DNA of 64,000 nt from Anomaloglossus baeobatrachus (lineage: Eukaryota > Chordata > Amphibia > Anura > Aromobatidae): NCBI RefSeq assembly GCF_048569485.1, contig NC_134355.1, positions 560,473,642-560,537,641 on the forward strand, given 5' to 3'. This document shows positions 1 through 12,200 of this stretch, one piece after another. The first letter of the stretch is position 1, and every line of letters begins with the position of its first letter. The notes below the pieces were generated by a model that saw nothing but the letters and a program-made list of their open reading frames with translations, ran no database searches and was not told the origin of the DNA. The position numbers were made by a program, and so were the translations under genes.

Positions 1-38
1 AATCAAGTGCGTCTTATAAAGCGAAAAATACGGTACAT

Positions 39-53
39 AAAAAATAGGAAAGA
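39..53. repeat. Target-site duplication, 5' copy, of the L1 element
   Basis: A 15-base string, AAAAAATAGGAAAGA, lies just before the L1 coding sequence and recurs exactly at 6349-6363 after the L1 poly(A) tract. A matching pair at the two ends is the signature of target-primed reverse transcription. Because the copies are identical and longer than the A-run alone, chance is unlikely. Confidence 0.85.
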
Positions 54-773
54 GACAAACTAGAGGATCTGGAAAACCGCTCCAGAAGAAGCAATTTAAG
101 GCTGGTGGGACTGCTGGAATCTTTAAGCATGCGGCAATTGGACAACATATGTGAAGCAGAGCTCCCCAAGGCGCTAGGTCTAACGCACAAATGCAGGGTG
201 GAAAGAGCGCACAGAGTGGGCCCTGTAAGAGAGCGTCCAGGCACAGGAGGAACAAATGGGAAGGAAGACAGCACGGGAGTGACGGGACCAGCCAGGCCGC
301 GCCGAGTGATAAAATATTTGGAATACAAAGACAAAGAAGAGATACTGCGAGCGTTTAGAGGAAGGAGGACCCCACTGTCTTTACAAGGGCATAAATTGCT
401 GATCTTCGGGGACTACTCGGCGGAGGTTACACGCAAAAGGAAAGCCTTTAGTAAGATTTGTACCGCGCTGTATCGTAAAGGCATAAAATTCCAACTGCTG
501 TAACCTGCAATACTGAGAGTAACAAGACGTGATGGATCCCTTTTTGCGACGAAAGACTTGGGTGAGGCGGAGAGATGGATGGAGGAGATGGAGAACAGAA
601 ACCAGACGGAGGACTTCCCGGAGAGGCAACATACTCGGCAAGGAAGAGAGGAGGAGAGCCCGGCATCGGGCCGGAACGACTGGATGGAGGGGAAGGAGAT
701 ACATGCAGGAAGTCCAAAAGCAAGGAGGTCGCCGTCGCGTTGGCCTGGAAACCAGAAGATGGGAGCGCCATGA
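48..773 (+). pseudogene. L1 ORF1p fragment (RNA-binding chaperone)
   Basis: L1 ORF1p is a trimeric RNA-binding protein that coats L1 RNA. The visible frame begins at the end of the coiled coil (LEDLENRSRRSNLRL, from about 60). It continues through the RRM-like core and the C-terminal domain (RPRRVIKYLEYKDKEEILRA and GDYSAEVTRKRKAF). A TAA stop at 501-503 interrupts it. The same frame carries on with DGSLFATKDLGEAERW, a typical ORF1 C-terminus, and ends at 773. The N-terminus is absent because the element is 5' truncated. The identification is by family resemblance of the core; the exact subfamily is unknown. Confidence 0.8.
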
Positions 774-875
774 GAGAGGCTGCAAGGAGAAGAATCGATA
801 TTTTTGAACTGAACTGAGGGGCCCAAGAGAGAGGGGACTGACGGAATGCAGGGGATGAGTAACATCTACTGTTTA

Positions 876-1400
876 TTATTACATTTTTACTTTCTGCTTC
901 CGCTTCCTACTTCCTCTTCCGCCTCCCCTTCCGCTTCCTGCTTCCCATTCACTACCTCTTTCGCTTCCTACTTCCTCTTCCACTTCATACTGCCTCTTCC
1001 ACTTCTCTTACACTTCCTTTACCACCCCATCTACCTCTTCCTACTTCTTTTTCCACTTCCTCTTCCACTTCCTACTTCCACTTCCTACTTCCACTTCCTA
1101 CTTCCACTTCCTACTTCCACTTCCTACTTCCACCTCCTGTCCCATTTCCTCTTTCACTTCCTACTTCCTTTTCCACTTCTACTTCCTCTTCTACTTCCTT
1201 TTCCACTTTCTACTTCCTCTTTCACTTCCTATTTCCTCTTCCACTTCCTACTTTCTCTTCCACTTCCCACTTCCTCTTCCACTTCATCTTCCTACTTCCT
1301 CTGCCACTTCCTCTTCCTTTTCCACTTCCTACTTCCTCTTCCACTTCCTTTTCCACTTCCTACTTCCTCTTTTCTTTTTTCCCTCTTGTAGGCTTTTCCT
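876..1400 (+). repeat. Pyrimidine-rich minisatellite inside the L1
   Basis: About 500 bases of almost pure C and T on this strand, built from variants of CTTCCACTTCCTACTTCC. It sits between L1 ORF1 and ORF2. The open frames read across it are low complexity and are not taken as genes. Whether it belongs to the L1 family or expanded in this copy cannot be told from one copy. Confidence 0.9.
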
Positions 1401-1610
1401 TTCTTTTCTCTTCAGTTCCCCTCGCCTCTTCAATCTATATGGACCAAGGTGCCCTTCCCCCTCGGGGGTGTAGGGGATCCTAACATCTATGGGGGACCGG
1501 GTTTCTCTCTCTTTAGTATCTACTGATAAATCGCTCTTCTGGTAGCCAGGTCACTTATGCTGATGGGAGGTGAAGTGAAATTGAGACCAGAGGCAACAAA
1601 TAATAGGTAT

Positions 1611-1733
1611 GGGCAATGAGGGAGGGAGTATTGTATGCTGGCACGGCTATTGGGCAATGAGGGAGGGGGTATTGTATGCTGGCACGGCTATTGGGCAATG
1701 AGGGAGGGGGTATTGTATGCTGGCACGGCTATT
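1611..1733 (+). repeat. Three tandem copies of a 41-bp unit
   Basis: The unit starts GGGCAATGAGGGAGG and ends GCACGGCTATT. It begins at 1611, 1652 and 1693, and the copies differ by a single base. It lies in the L1 inter-ORF region, about 400 bases before ORF2. Such short tandem monomers often occur in the non-coding parts of LINEs. Confidence 0.95.
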
Positions 1734-2140
1734 GACCAGGAAGGCCTTGCTCTGGTGTGTTAGATAACAGAACAATGGGGGACAGGCTATATGTAAATGT
1801 GAATCAGTAGGCTGAGAGGGGATTGCGGAGCCAGGAGCATCACAGAAAAAATGGAAGTGACGAGACGATTGATTGTAAAGGGGGGGACAGTTGAGGGGTT
1901 GTTAGTTGACAATAGATTTAGGTTGAATAGTTGGGTTCAGGGAAAGCAACGCTATAAGCACACCGAAAGAAAACTGAGGGCAGTTTTGGGGGTAGCCAAC
2001 AGGTTTATAGTTAATGCCAAGAAGGGGACACAAGGTTGCGCCCAGGCAATACATAGTTGTCAGTACGCAGCGGAGTTAAGGCAGGGAAAAGACCAGGGAA
2101 AGGCGCCAAGACACACAAGTGAGAACATATAGCGACATAA
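1734..2140 (+). other. L1 inter-ORF spacer before ORF2
   Basis: A G- and A-rich stretch with one small open frame (1851-2132, 93 codons) that resembles no family I know. It is probably the untranslated spacer leading into ORF2. No splice, promoter or structured RNA signal is evident. Confidence 0.5.
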
Positions 2141-5100
2141 ATGTCTCGAGATGTTGGAATAATGGTTAAATTAGTCACTTGGAACGTAAAAGGTTTGAAG
2201 TCTCCACATAAGAGCATAATGATCTTACGACACCTTAAAAGACTGAAGGTAGATATCACACTATTGCAGGAGACCCACCTGCAAAAAGGGGATTTTTTCG
2301 TAAGCAAAAATTATGGGTGGGGGCGGTAGTCGGGTCGGCATCCCAGGGAAGGAAGGCAGGGGTAATGATCTTAATAAACAAACACTTTACTCACGAAATA
2401 GTGTCCCAAGACAGTGATGATGGTGGGAGGTACATACATATCAAATTAACTAGCCCACAGGGAGAGTTTAGCATACACAATATATACGCCCCTAATAACG
2501 AACAAAAAGCCTTCTTTGACTTTATCACCAACAAATTGGGAGTGGATGTAGACCCAAATAAGATAGTGGGGGGAGATTTTAATGCAGTAGTTTCGAAAGA
2601 GGAAGATAGGAGGTATGGCAAGGAACAAGGTAGGCAGAGTAGGAATACAAAGGGTTTGATGGCTAAATTACTGGAAGACACAAATCTGCAGGACAGTTGG
2701 AGAACGCAACACCCATATGAACGTGAATTTACACACTACTCACACCCACACGAAGCATGGTCAAGGATTGACTTTATGTTAGTAGACCAAAGACTCTGGC
2801 ACAGGGTCAAGGATGTAGACATAGAGAACATGGTTATATCCGACCACAGCCCAGTGACCTTAGACTTAAATGACAGAATACAGAGGGGCTCAGATTATAT
2901 ATGGAGATTTCCATCATTCTTACTCAAAGATAAAGATTTTATTAAAACATTAAAGGAGTGGTGGGAGGAATATTGCGGCACTAACAGCGGGCACGAGGAA
3001 GAGGCAATGCTATTCTGGGAAACAGCGAAAGTAGTATTAAGGGGGAGACTGATGGGGCATGTAGCCAAAATCAGGAAACAGACGCAAAAACAATACCAGG
3101 AGGCAAGCACTAGTTTGAGAGAGAAATACACAAGGTACCTAGAAAACAAATCCCAAAAAGCAAAAGAAGAGTGGAAGGAAGCAAAACAAGAGTTTGACAT
3201 GTGGGTAGGAAAACGAGAAGAACTAGTAAGGTCTCAGCAGGAGGTTGACTTGCACCGATTTGGCAATAAGGCAGGTAAACTGCTGGCTAACCTGGCAAAG
3301 GGAAGACGACCGTTGACGTTAATAGCTAGTATGACAAGACAGGATGGGACCAAATCAACGAATCCGCAGGAGATCAACCAGATCTTGGGGGAATACTATG
3401 CCAAACTATATAGTAAGGGGGATGAAAATGGAGAAGGAGGGAGGGAGTGGCTAAAGACATTAGGACTTACACAAATAACCGAGGACGAACTGACTAGACT
3501 GAATGCGGACATCACAATAGAGGAAGTGCAAACAACAATAGGAGAACTGAGTATACATAAAGCACCGGGGCCTGACGGGTTCAATGGGGAATTCTATAAA
3601 GTACTAAAGGAGGAAATATCACCAACGCTGACACGTATGTTTAATAAAATGTTAGGGGGTACAGGAATGTCTAGCCACCTTAACACTGCTTATATAAAAC
3701 TTTTACCCAAGGGAGACAAAAATTTGGACAATCCAACGAATTATAGACCAATCTCACTAATCAACCAAGACCTTAGACTAGTGGCCAAATTGATGGCCAA
3801 TCGATTGGCAGAGGTATTACCAAGGCTAATTTCTCCCGCCCAATCGGGGTTTGTAAAGGGGAGAGCAGCCGTGACGAACGTAAGAAAGGCCATGATAGTA
3901 ATGGACGCCATCAGACACAGGGATCTACAAGGAGGGGAGTTGCCAGCCATGATCACGTTGGATGCTGAAAAAGCGTTTGATAATGTGCAGTGGCCATGGT
4001 TGGAAACAGTCCTAGATAATATGGGCTTCAGGGGAGCATTCAGAACATTTATAGGTATACTATATGCAAACCCTCAGGCAAGAGTGGCGACACCCGGATT
4101 TTTGTCACGACCCTTCTCTTTGACCAAAGGGACGAGACAGGGGTGCCCGCTGTCTCCTCTCTTGTTCAATCTAGCCATTGAGCCATTATCAAAACTGATC
4201 AATGGAGGAGATTGCTTTGAGGGCATTAACATTGGAACGGAAAAAGTACATTCAGCTCTATTCGCGGACGATATCATATTATTCATGAATAGACCACAGA
4301 ATCACCTTTTAAAAACAATACAACAGATAGAGAGATTTGGGTCTATGGCAGGTTTTAAATTGAACAAGACAAAATGTGAAATACTGTTTCTGAATGAGCG
4401 AACCATGTCATCCCTGAAAACCTATGGAATAGGGGATAACATATGTGGGATACCGATAGCAAAAACTCACCTTAAATACCTGGGGATCCAGATGGGACGC
4501 CAGCCTGCCTCCATTTATGAATTAAACTTCAAACCGTTGATACAGAAAATAGAACGAGAGCTAAAGATGTGGGAGGGGCAGCCACTATCCCTGCTAGGTA
4601 GAAACCACCTCTTAAAAATGATGAGTTTCTCGAAGCTGTTATACCCGATGCAGACTATCCCTATATTATTGAAACATGCGGATATAAATAGACTGAATGA
4701 AGCATTTACAAGCTTCCTATGGAAGAGAAAAAGACCAAGAATTAGGGCGGAAAAACTAATGCTACCACTGGAAAAGGGAGGAATCAAGATGCCAAATGTG
4801 AGAGGCTACAACCTTGCATGCTTGATGAGGCACGTAATAGACTGGCTGAGGAAGACAAATAGCTATTCTGACATAAAATTGGAAAGTGAGTACTGTAGAC
4901 CATGGGACTTGGGGGCAATATTGCACACGTCATTGGCCAATATTCCAAGGAAAATTAAGCACTCCCTGGTATGTAGAGATACGATAATGGCGTGGAAAGC
5001 AGTGAGGAAAAAGTTTAACCTGTCCTGGCGAATCTCCAAATACCTAAATATCTGGAGTTTTCCGGAATTCCCAGCAGGGAGGGAAAACAAACTATTTCTA

Positions 5101-6082
5101 GAATGGAGAAATAAGGGGATCGGTGGGGTGAAAGATCTGCTCCATGAAACGGAACATAGATGGTTGACCCTTGAGGAGATGGTGAACAGGTACGGGCTTT
5201 CCCCATTCCAAATCATACAATACAAACAGGTGGAAAAGGGAATAATGGGACTATTGAGGGATGTTAGAAAAGAACAGGTAATGAATGAAATGGACCAATT
5301 TATAATGAAGGATAAACAGGAGATTACTATCTCCTCCCTGTACAAAGATCTGAGAACAGCACTGGTACCACTGCACTCGGACCAGGTCTGGGGAGCGTGG
5401 GCACGATAGCTAAAAGATACAGAGGCAGGGGAAAAGATACAGCAGGGATGGATGAGGATGAGGAAGGAGGTGATTAATGAGGGCTGGAGGGACACGCAGT
5501 TTAGATTAATGCACAGAGCAATTTATGGTTTTAACATCCCCACCAAGCAGACGATGAATAAAATAGAACATTGCCCCAAATGTAAACAGCCGAAAACGGA
5601 CTTATACCACGGGATTTGGCAGTGCCCAGAAAGTCAGAAATTTTGGGGAAAAATTAAGACACTTATAGAAAAAGTATGAGAAGTGGAAATGGAACTAGAC
5701 CCATTGTTATGGATTTTCCACCACAGGACTAAAGAAAAGGAAGGAGGAGGAGATACATGGGGGACCACGATTCCAAGACTCTCATAATATTGCTATGATA
5801 GGGAAAAAGGCCCTACTACGCAGATGGCTCGAGGAATCTGTTCCATCAGAGGAAGAGGTGGTCAATCAGATTAAAAAGCTGCTCAATATTGAACAGTTGG
5901 AAGCCGAAAGAAATAAGGACGAACTAACGGGAAACTTTTTTAAAAAATGGAAGAGATTTATAGTACAACAGTATGGAGTTGCAGAAATACGGAAAGTGGT
6001 ATCTCCTTTCACTAATACGGAATGGTATCTACTGGGAGACTTACAAGGCACATTGGGAAAGCTGAAAATACACACGCAGTAG
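2141..6082 (+). pseudogene. L1 ORF2p: AP-like endonuclease plus reverse transcriptase
   Basis: L1 ORF2p nicks target DNA and primes reverse transcription there. Domains in order: APE-type endonuclease (TWNVKGLKSP and LLQETHL near the start, GGDFNAV near 2570, SDHSPVTLDL near 2840), reverse transcriptase (APGPDGFNGEFYK near 3560, TLDAEKAFDN near 3957, TRQGCPLSPLLFN near 4133, FADD near 4265), and a cysteine-bearing C-terminus (CPKCKQPKTDLYHGIWQCP near 5575). The frame changes inside the endonuclease near 2317-2329. Stops lie at 5407-5409 and 5677-5679, and the C-terminal end continues in another frame from about 5795. The main open stretch, 2317-5409, is 1030 codons and still holds all reverse-transcriptase motifs. 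Confidence 0.92.
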
Positions 6083-6348
6083 AGACACAACAGTAGGGCG
6101 AGACGAGGGTTTCAGAGAAATAGGGCTTCAAACGGGAATCAGAATATAGAGGAGCTGTGTGTTCTTTCGCGAGTTATACCTGGTGTTCTGTGTATTAAAA
6201 ATGTTGGGGGGGATAAAGTGGGAATAAAAGAGGGTGGGTTAAGACAAGGGTGGGTAAATTGGTAAGGTGAATTTATTCTTGTTCAAATGTTAGACATATT
6301 GTAATGATTCTGAAAACTGCAATAAAATTTGTGTTTAAAAAAAAAAAA
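6083..6348 (+). other. L1 3' UTR, polyadenylation signal and A-tail
   Basis: Follows the ORF2 remnant. It contains AATAAA at 6321-6326 and an uninterrupted A-run of about 17-19 bases before the 3' target duplication. The short distance from signal to tail fits a normal L1 transcript end. Confidence 0.85.
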
Positions 6349-6363
6349 AAAAAATAGGAAAGA
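6349..6363. repeat. Target-site duplication, 3' copy, of the L1 element
   Basis: AAAAAATAGGAAAGA, identical to 39-53. It partly overlaps the end of the poly(A) run, so the true duplication may be a few bases shorter. Confidence 0.85.
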
Positions 6364-8857
6364 CTTCATCAAACAGCTGACGAAAAAGTCTGATAAACAC
6401 TATTAAAAAGTCATAAATTAAAAATGGTACCACTGAAAATGACATCTTGTCCCTCAAAAAAACAATCCGCAATATAGCTTTTCTATAAAAAAAATTTTTT
6501 TATGGTGTAAAAGCAGCAACACATAAAAAAACCCCTCTATAAATGTGGTATAGCTGTAATTGTATTGCCCTATCACTTTTACAGCAAAGTGAACAGTGTA
6601 AAAAAAAACCAAAACATTTCTGAATTGATGTTTTTGCTTCTGCCTTACAAAAAGCGGATTAGAAAGCGATCAAACAATATTATGTGGCCCAAAATGGTGC
6701 TAATAAAAACTCCAACTCCTCTCACAAAAAAACAAGCCCTCACATGACTGTCGGCAAAAAAAATATAACCTTCAAAATCTATTGAAAACACCTTATTTTG
6801 TAAAATAGCTTTTTTAGTGTGACTATAGTCAAACCTAGAAAACAGTATATAAATCTGGTATCGCTGTAATTGTACTGACTGGAGGAATAATGCTACCTAA
6901 TCACTTGTACTACACGGTGAACAGCATAAAAAAAATTAAAGCCAATTCTTCATCTGCTGTTGATTTATTCATTCTGCTTCCCAAAGATTGTAGTAAAGAA
7001 TGGCTCATATTTATCCTGCGCTCTACGCTGAACCCTTACACTGGGGATTACGTGCAAGGCTTTGAAAAACTTGAGTCAGACAAAATTTTAACGGAAAATT
7101 CACTAATGAGGCAGAGGGAGTTACTTTGATCACCCGTCTAGCCTGTGGTGCGGTGGTGTCATCTTTTTATGCAGCTTTTACTTGCACAAAAGCTCCGCCA
7201 TCAACAGTTTTGAAAAGATGGACACCGCTGAACAGAGGACGAATGGAGTCCAGAGTAACTCTACTGCCTCATTAGTGAATGGTTCCATCTGGGCTTTCAC
7301 CTGAATCACATATTTCGGAGATGTAGATGAAAACCCCAATGTACGTGCTCAGCATAGAGCAAAGGATAAACGTGAACTGATCCAAAATGTTCTGTACCAT
7401 AATTTCCACCAAATAGCATTCAACTCAACTCGTAAAAACACAAGTCCTCGCTCAGGTCTGTCATCTGTTACCGGAAATATAGGGGACTTCCATGTTACTG
7501 GTAGCACAAAGGCTCTGGAAAAGCACAATGGCTCCCCCTTCAAAAGAAATCCAGCATAATCAGCGCTCCTAAATGCAAATTCCCACGTCTCTTCTGTGCC
7601 CCACAATGTGCATAAACAACAGGTAGTGTACACGTTTGCCATTATTGTAGTGAGGAGAGCCCGCTTAATTTACAGGTTGCAGGTTTTAAGAAGCATGCAC
7701 AGGCACTACAATGTATTGGGCACTACAAGGGCTTATTTGCAATTTTTTAATTTTGCATCATTTGACTCCATAAGTGTTTTCCAGAGACTAAATCACAATT
7801 GAATTCAAAGAGGTATTCACAAAATTTGGTCACTTGAGGGGGTTTCTGTTGTTCTTGCACTTAGGGGCTCTACAAATGGCGTCCGCAAACTGTTCTTGGA
7901 AAATCTTTGCTCCAAGAATCAAATGGCGCTCCTTCCCTCTCGAACCCTGTTGTGCAGCTGAATAGTATTGTACAGTCACATGTGAGGTATTGCCACATTC
8001 AAGAAAAATTTTGGAATGCAATATGGGGCCTTTTTTATCTATTCCCTTTGTGAAAATTGTTTTAACCCCAGATTTCCAACATTTTAGTGGTTAAAAATGT
8101 CATTTTTTTTCTTCACACTCCTCAATAGTATAAACTTTTGTGACACACCTGAGATGTCAAACCCTCATTGCACCCATGGATGATTTCACTGAGGGGTGCA
8201 GTTTGTAAAATGGGGTCACATGTGGGGGATATCCGCTGTTATGACACCTCAGGGGCTCTGCCAATGTGACATGGCAGCCACAAACCATTCCAATAAAATC
8301 TGAAATCAAATACGGCGCTCCAACCGCCTTCACTTTGCAGTATGCTTCTAAAGTAGTTTATGCCCACATATGGGGTATTGGTGTTCTCAAGAGAAATTGC
8401 ACAACAAATTTTCTGGTCCATTTTTCTCCTGTTACCCTTGTGAAAATCAAATATTTAGGGTTAAACCAACATTTTTGTAGTTAATTTATTTTTTCATTTT
8501 CAAGGCTCAAAGTTATAAAGTTCTGTGAAGCACCTGGGGGTTCAAGATGCTCACCAACCATCTAGATAAATTCCTTGAGTTTCCAAAATGGGGTCACTTG
8601 TGAGGGAGCGCCATTACATGGGCATATCAGGGGCTCTCCAAATCTGAAATGGCGTCCGTTATCAATTCCAAACAATTTTGCGTTAAAAAAAAAATCAAAT
8701 GGCACTCCTTCCCTTCCGAGCCCTGCCGTGTGCTTAAACAGTGGATTTCAACCACATATGAGGTATCTGTCTACTCAGGAGAAATTGCACAATAAATTGT
8801 ACTGTGCAATTTTTTCTTGGTATCCTTGTGAAAATGCAAAACTTGGGGCTAAAAGAA
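6364..8857 (+). repeat. Old frog-type interspersed repeat, first part, with ~380-bp modules
   Basis: AT-rich non-coding repeat whose left flank is 1-38. Segments beginning near 7834, 8213 and 8590 are degenerate copies of one module. Each starts with a 'GGGGTCAC..TG' phrase, then 'GGGGCTCT', then a 'GGCGCTCC/GGCACTCC' phrase, then a CACATATGRGG-like phrase. An earlier block repeats a 'GGTAT.GCTGTAATTGTA' phrase near 6547 and 6858. No coding capacity is seen. It resumes at 14488 after a DIRS insertion. I know similar sequence as a widespread amphibian repeat but cannot assign a transposon class. Confidence 0.65.
7098..7280. mobile_element. Small MITE with ~17-bp inverted ends
   Basis: The left end ATTCACTAATGAGGCAG is matched in reverse complement at the right end (CTGCCTCATTAGTGAAT). 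Similarity continues in part into GAGTTACT. No coding frame is inside. No clear target duplication is seen, so the superfamily is unknown. Confidence 0.6.
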
Positions 8858-8885
8858 AGATTTTTGTGTACTCACCGTAAAATCT
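8858..8885 (-). other. Terminal stem-loop of the old DIRS element
   Basis: On the minus strand a 7-bp stem AGATTTT/AAAATCT encloses the 14-nt loop ACGGTGAGTACACA, which contains a 5' splice-site-like CGGTGAGTA. The same structure recurs in the internal complementary region at 9208-9235. The two younger DIRS copies have the same loop with two substitutions and a stem differing by compensatory changes. Confidence 0.75.
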
Positions 8886-9179
8886 CTTTCTCTGAGTCTT
8901 CATTGGGGGACACAGGACCATGGGTTATGCTGCTGTCACTAGGAGGCTGACACTAAGTAGACATAAAAAGTTAGCTCCTCCCCAGCAGTATAACCCCTGA
9001 GCCGGAGGCAGACTCAATCAGTTTAGTGCACAAGCAGTAGGAGGAGAACCAAACAATCCTAGATAAGACAAGGAAAAAACTATAACCAATTAGACGTGCG
9101 ACCAATGGCCTGGGAATATGGCCACTGAGGCAACAGACAGGTAAAATGAAACCCAAAAAACACAAGTAGGGTGGGTGCT

Positions 9180-9275
9180 GTGTCTCCCAATGAAGACTCA
9201 GAGAAAGAGATTTTACGGTGAGTACACAAAAATCTTTCTTTCTCCATCGTTTCATTGGGGGACACAGGACCATGG
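9180..9275. repeat. Internal complementary region of the old DIRS element
   Basis: This segment joins the sequences of both outer ends, including the stem-loop at 9208-9235 and the CTCCATCGTTTCATTGGGGG phrase that matches the far end near 14470 in reverse complement. In DIRS elements this region is thought to template end completion during circle formation. Confidence 0.8.
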
Positions 9276-12200
9276 GACGCCAAAAGCAGTCCCTGGGTGG
9301 GAAGAGAACCATCACCGGAGATCGGTAGGAAACCGCTTCCTCCTGTCGGGCTTGACCCAGACCTACAAATACCTACCTTGTTACAGGTGTGCTACTGCCG
9401 CCCACAAAGATAACGGCAAGACTGGCCTCTGCCAAAGCTTGGGTGTGAACCTGATAGGAACTAGTAAGGTCTGTCGACTAGACCAGGTGGTGGCCCGGCA
9501 GACATCGGACCATCAACGTCTGAAGTCCAATCATCCAAGAGACTCCCCTTGGACGGTAGAAAAAAACGGCGGAGGTCCGTCTTCCATGCGATAGGTTTCA
9601 CCTATGACGGAAAGGATCCATGTGGAAATCTTAGCCCTGGGCGCCGGCATGCGCCTCCTGGGACCGGGTGAAAGGATGAACTGTCCTGAAAAGATGAACT
9701 GACTGTCGGTGTAAACCGAAAAGTGCGGTCCAGAGGACACAACTACTGAGGGCTCGTACCAGCTCAGGAACGAACTAGGCCCTTTTCAGGATGAGAAGGT
9801 ACTAGGACCGAACCCGAAAACCCAATCTCCTTATCTGGAAGGAAGGCGGGCTGCCTTGGACCGAAAGGAGGGTAGTGGCCGGAGCACCCCCCTTGCCCTG
9901 CTGGAGGACCCGGAAAAAAGGGGGGAACAAAGGCAACAAGAGAGAGCTGTCCGCCCTGATGCCTTGAAAAAAGGAGACGGCCACGAGGAGCCCACCTATC
10001 CAAAACAGGTGGGAGTAAGAAGCACTCGGAAAGGTTCAAACCGAGAGCCGTGAAGTGAACCCATCGCTAGATTAAGGTCCCACGTTTCTAGTGGACGGTG
10101 ATGCCGCCGAGCCAGATGGACGCTTCTCTGCGTGAAACCCTTGATCGTGGAACGAGAAGTGATACGTCTCTGAAACCGAAATGACCGCGTCGACACCTGG
10201 CCCCTAGAGGGACGCGCTAGAAGCCGCATCCAGATCTGACTGCCAGAATGGCAGTAGTGCAGGAAGGGAGAGAGAGAGAGAAAAGAAGATGTGCTCCTTA
10301 CACCCCGGAGGAACTCCACACGTGTGGTAATACATCTTCGAGGGAACCGGCTTCCCGGCCTCCAACCTTGTCTGCATCCTTCTTGCCAACCGGCCTGTGC
10401 GAGCTAGAACCCGGGATCCGCTATTAAGGTCGTCAAACTTAGGGCTTCTAAGTCCTGGTGGAAGAGAGGGCCACGACACGAAAGAACTGGACGGTCTGGA
10501 AAGCGCCACATGGCATCTGCGAGTGGATTGAGTGAGTTCTGTGAACTATGCTCGCCTGGGCCCCTCCATAGCCACCTTCTGCCTTGGTCCATCTTGAGAA
10601 CGCTCGAGATCATGGGAAACCGTGGGAAGATGCCCGAGAAAATGAACTGGCCTCACGGCCGGGCGAGGGCGTCGTCACCTAGCGCAGAGAAGGGAGCACC
10701 CTAGACGCGCCGTTGACTAGAAAGCTGGATCGGGGGGCCAATAGGACCACGACTGGAGGTCTTCCTTCGTCGTAGATCTGGCTGGAGACTTCCCTGTTGA
10801 GGAGCCATTTGCCTAGGCGAGGCCCTTCCTGCTGAGAAAAAACGGCCGTCCAAACGTCCACGGTAGGGATGTGTACTGCCGAGATTAGAGAGCGACAAGA
10901 TCCGGCCCGGAGCAAGATCTTCTTGACCTCTTCCTTTGTCATGACACTTCCTGCGCCTCCCTGGTGGATGATGCACGCCACCGCTGTGGCATGGTTCGAC
11001 TGGAACCTGACCGGGCAACCTCGCCCCAGTGAAGAAAAACGTAACCGGTCTAACCGGATGGATCTGAATTCCGGAAAGCTGAAGGGGAGACCACACTCAA
11101 GGGGTGTCCCTCGGGACCGTGCTGTGGAAAGGTGGACAAGCCCACCCTAGCATAGGAGACTGGTAACGGCTGATGCTATTCTCCAGAGGAGACGGAGAGG
11201 GGATCTTCCCAGGGAACGGTTACGAAGACTGGTCCACTAGGAAGGGAATGGCGGGTCCCCGGGGCAAACGGAAGCTATTTATCTCCGTTCTTCAGTGGGG
11301 ACCTCTGGAAGGGCAAGGATGAAAACTGGTAAGTGTACCGCCGCTATCACCTCCACCAACCGCTGCGGACTCGCCTACCGAACCCGACTTGGTGCGGGGA
11401 AGAAAACTACTCCTGCGTGAAGAGTAACTTCCCTTGGGCGGTCTCGAATAACATGCCTAAAGGGATGATCTACCGGGCCGGTGTCTGAAAGGACTCCAAC
11501 CGGTAGATCAGCTACCCTAGTAGCGAAAAAGTGACGATGACGGGGTCTAAACCCCAAGACGAGGATCCTTGAAGGAAGAAGTCTGGACCACCAGGTCGTT
11601 TATGGGCGGAGTGACCGTAACGGCCCTGCAGAGTAGGATGTGCAGGGACAGGCGCCCTGATCCCCGCAAGCGCTCTTAAAAACTGGAATTGGCCGCTGCA
11701 ATGCAAGGCGGAGGGACTGTTTGAGAGATAGAGGCGCCCTGACGGTTGCGGCTCGAACGGACTGGACCGAGCGGTGAGGCGACCATCCTGAGCGTCTGGG
11801 CCGATGCTGGGAAGAGAGTGCTCTTCCCTCACGTAGCCTAGGGGAAGATGTACGCTTCCCTCACGTAGCCTAGGGGATCCACTGGACTAACCTATCTCCG
11901 AAGGGACGGTCACCTAAAGGCGGAAGGAAAGTCAGCGACTCCTTAGATGTCGTCTCCGCGTTCCAGCTCCTGAGTCAGAGGCCTCGACGGGAGTCACACT
12001 GCTGCTATAGGCTCAGGCCGTGCAGCTGGTAAAACGCCAGGGCTATGATGAGAAGGTACTTACCGAAGATGTCAACCAGTTCTGAATCGGCAGAGATGGA
12101 ATGTAGTCCGCTGCGTAGGGTGTCCGTGTCGTCCCTGAGAGACGTCACATTAGGGATGATAAGCTAAGAGGAAACCTGGCGGGTGGATCACAGGGGGGCA

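Larger units (their letters stand above)
54..6348 (+). mobile_element. 5'-truncated L1-clade LINE with ORF1, ORF2 and poly(A)
   Basis: A non-LTR retrotransposon of the L1 clade. It begins inside ORF1, so the 5' UTR and ORF1 N-terminus are missing. It then holds a pyrimidine-rich inter-ORF region of about 1.3 kb, a long ORF2 (endonuclease plus reverse transcriptase) and a 3' UTR with AATAAA at 6321 and a poly(A) run ending near 6348. A 15-bp target duplication brackets it. L1 membership rests on DAEKAFD, TRQGCPLSP and FADD motifs in ORF2 and on the ORF1 RNA-binding fold. ORF2 has two frameshifts and two in-frame stops, and ORF1 one stop, so the copy is probably dead though not very old. Confidence 0.93.

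Noticed and set aside
846-1391. 181-codon frame rich in Leu, Pro, Ser and Phe
   Set aside because: It is a translation of the pyrimidine minisatellite and has no domain or start context.
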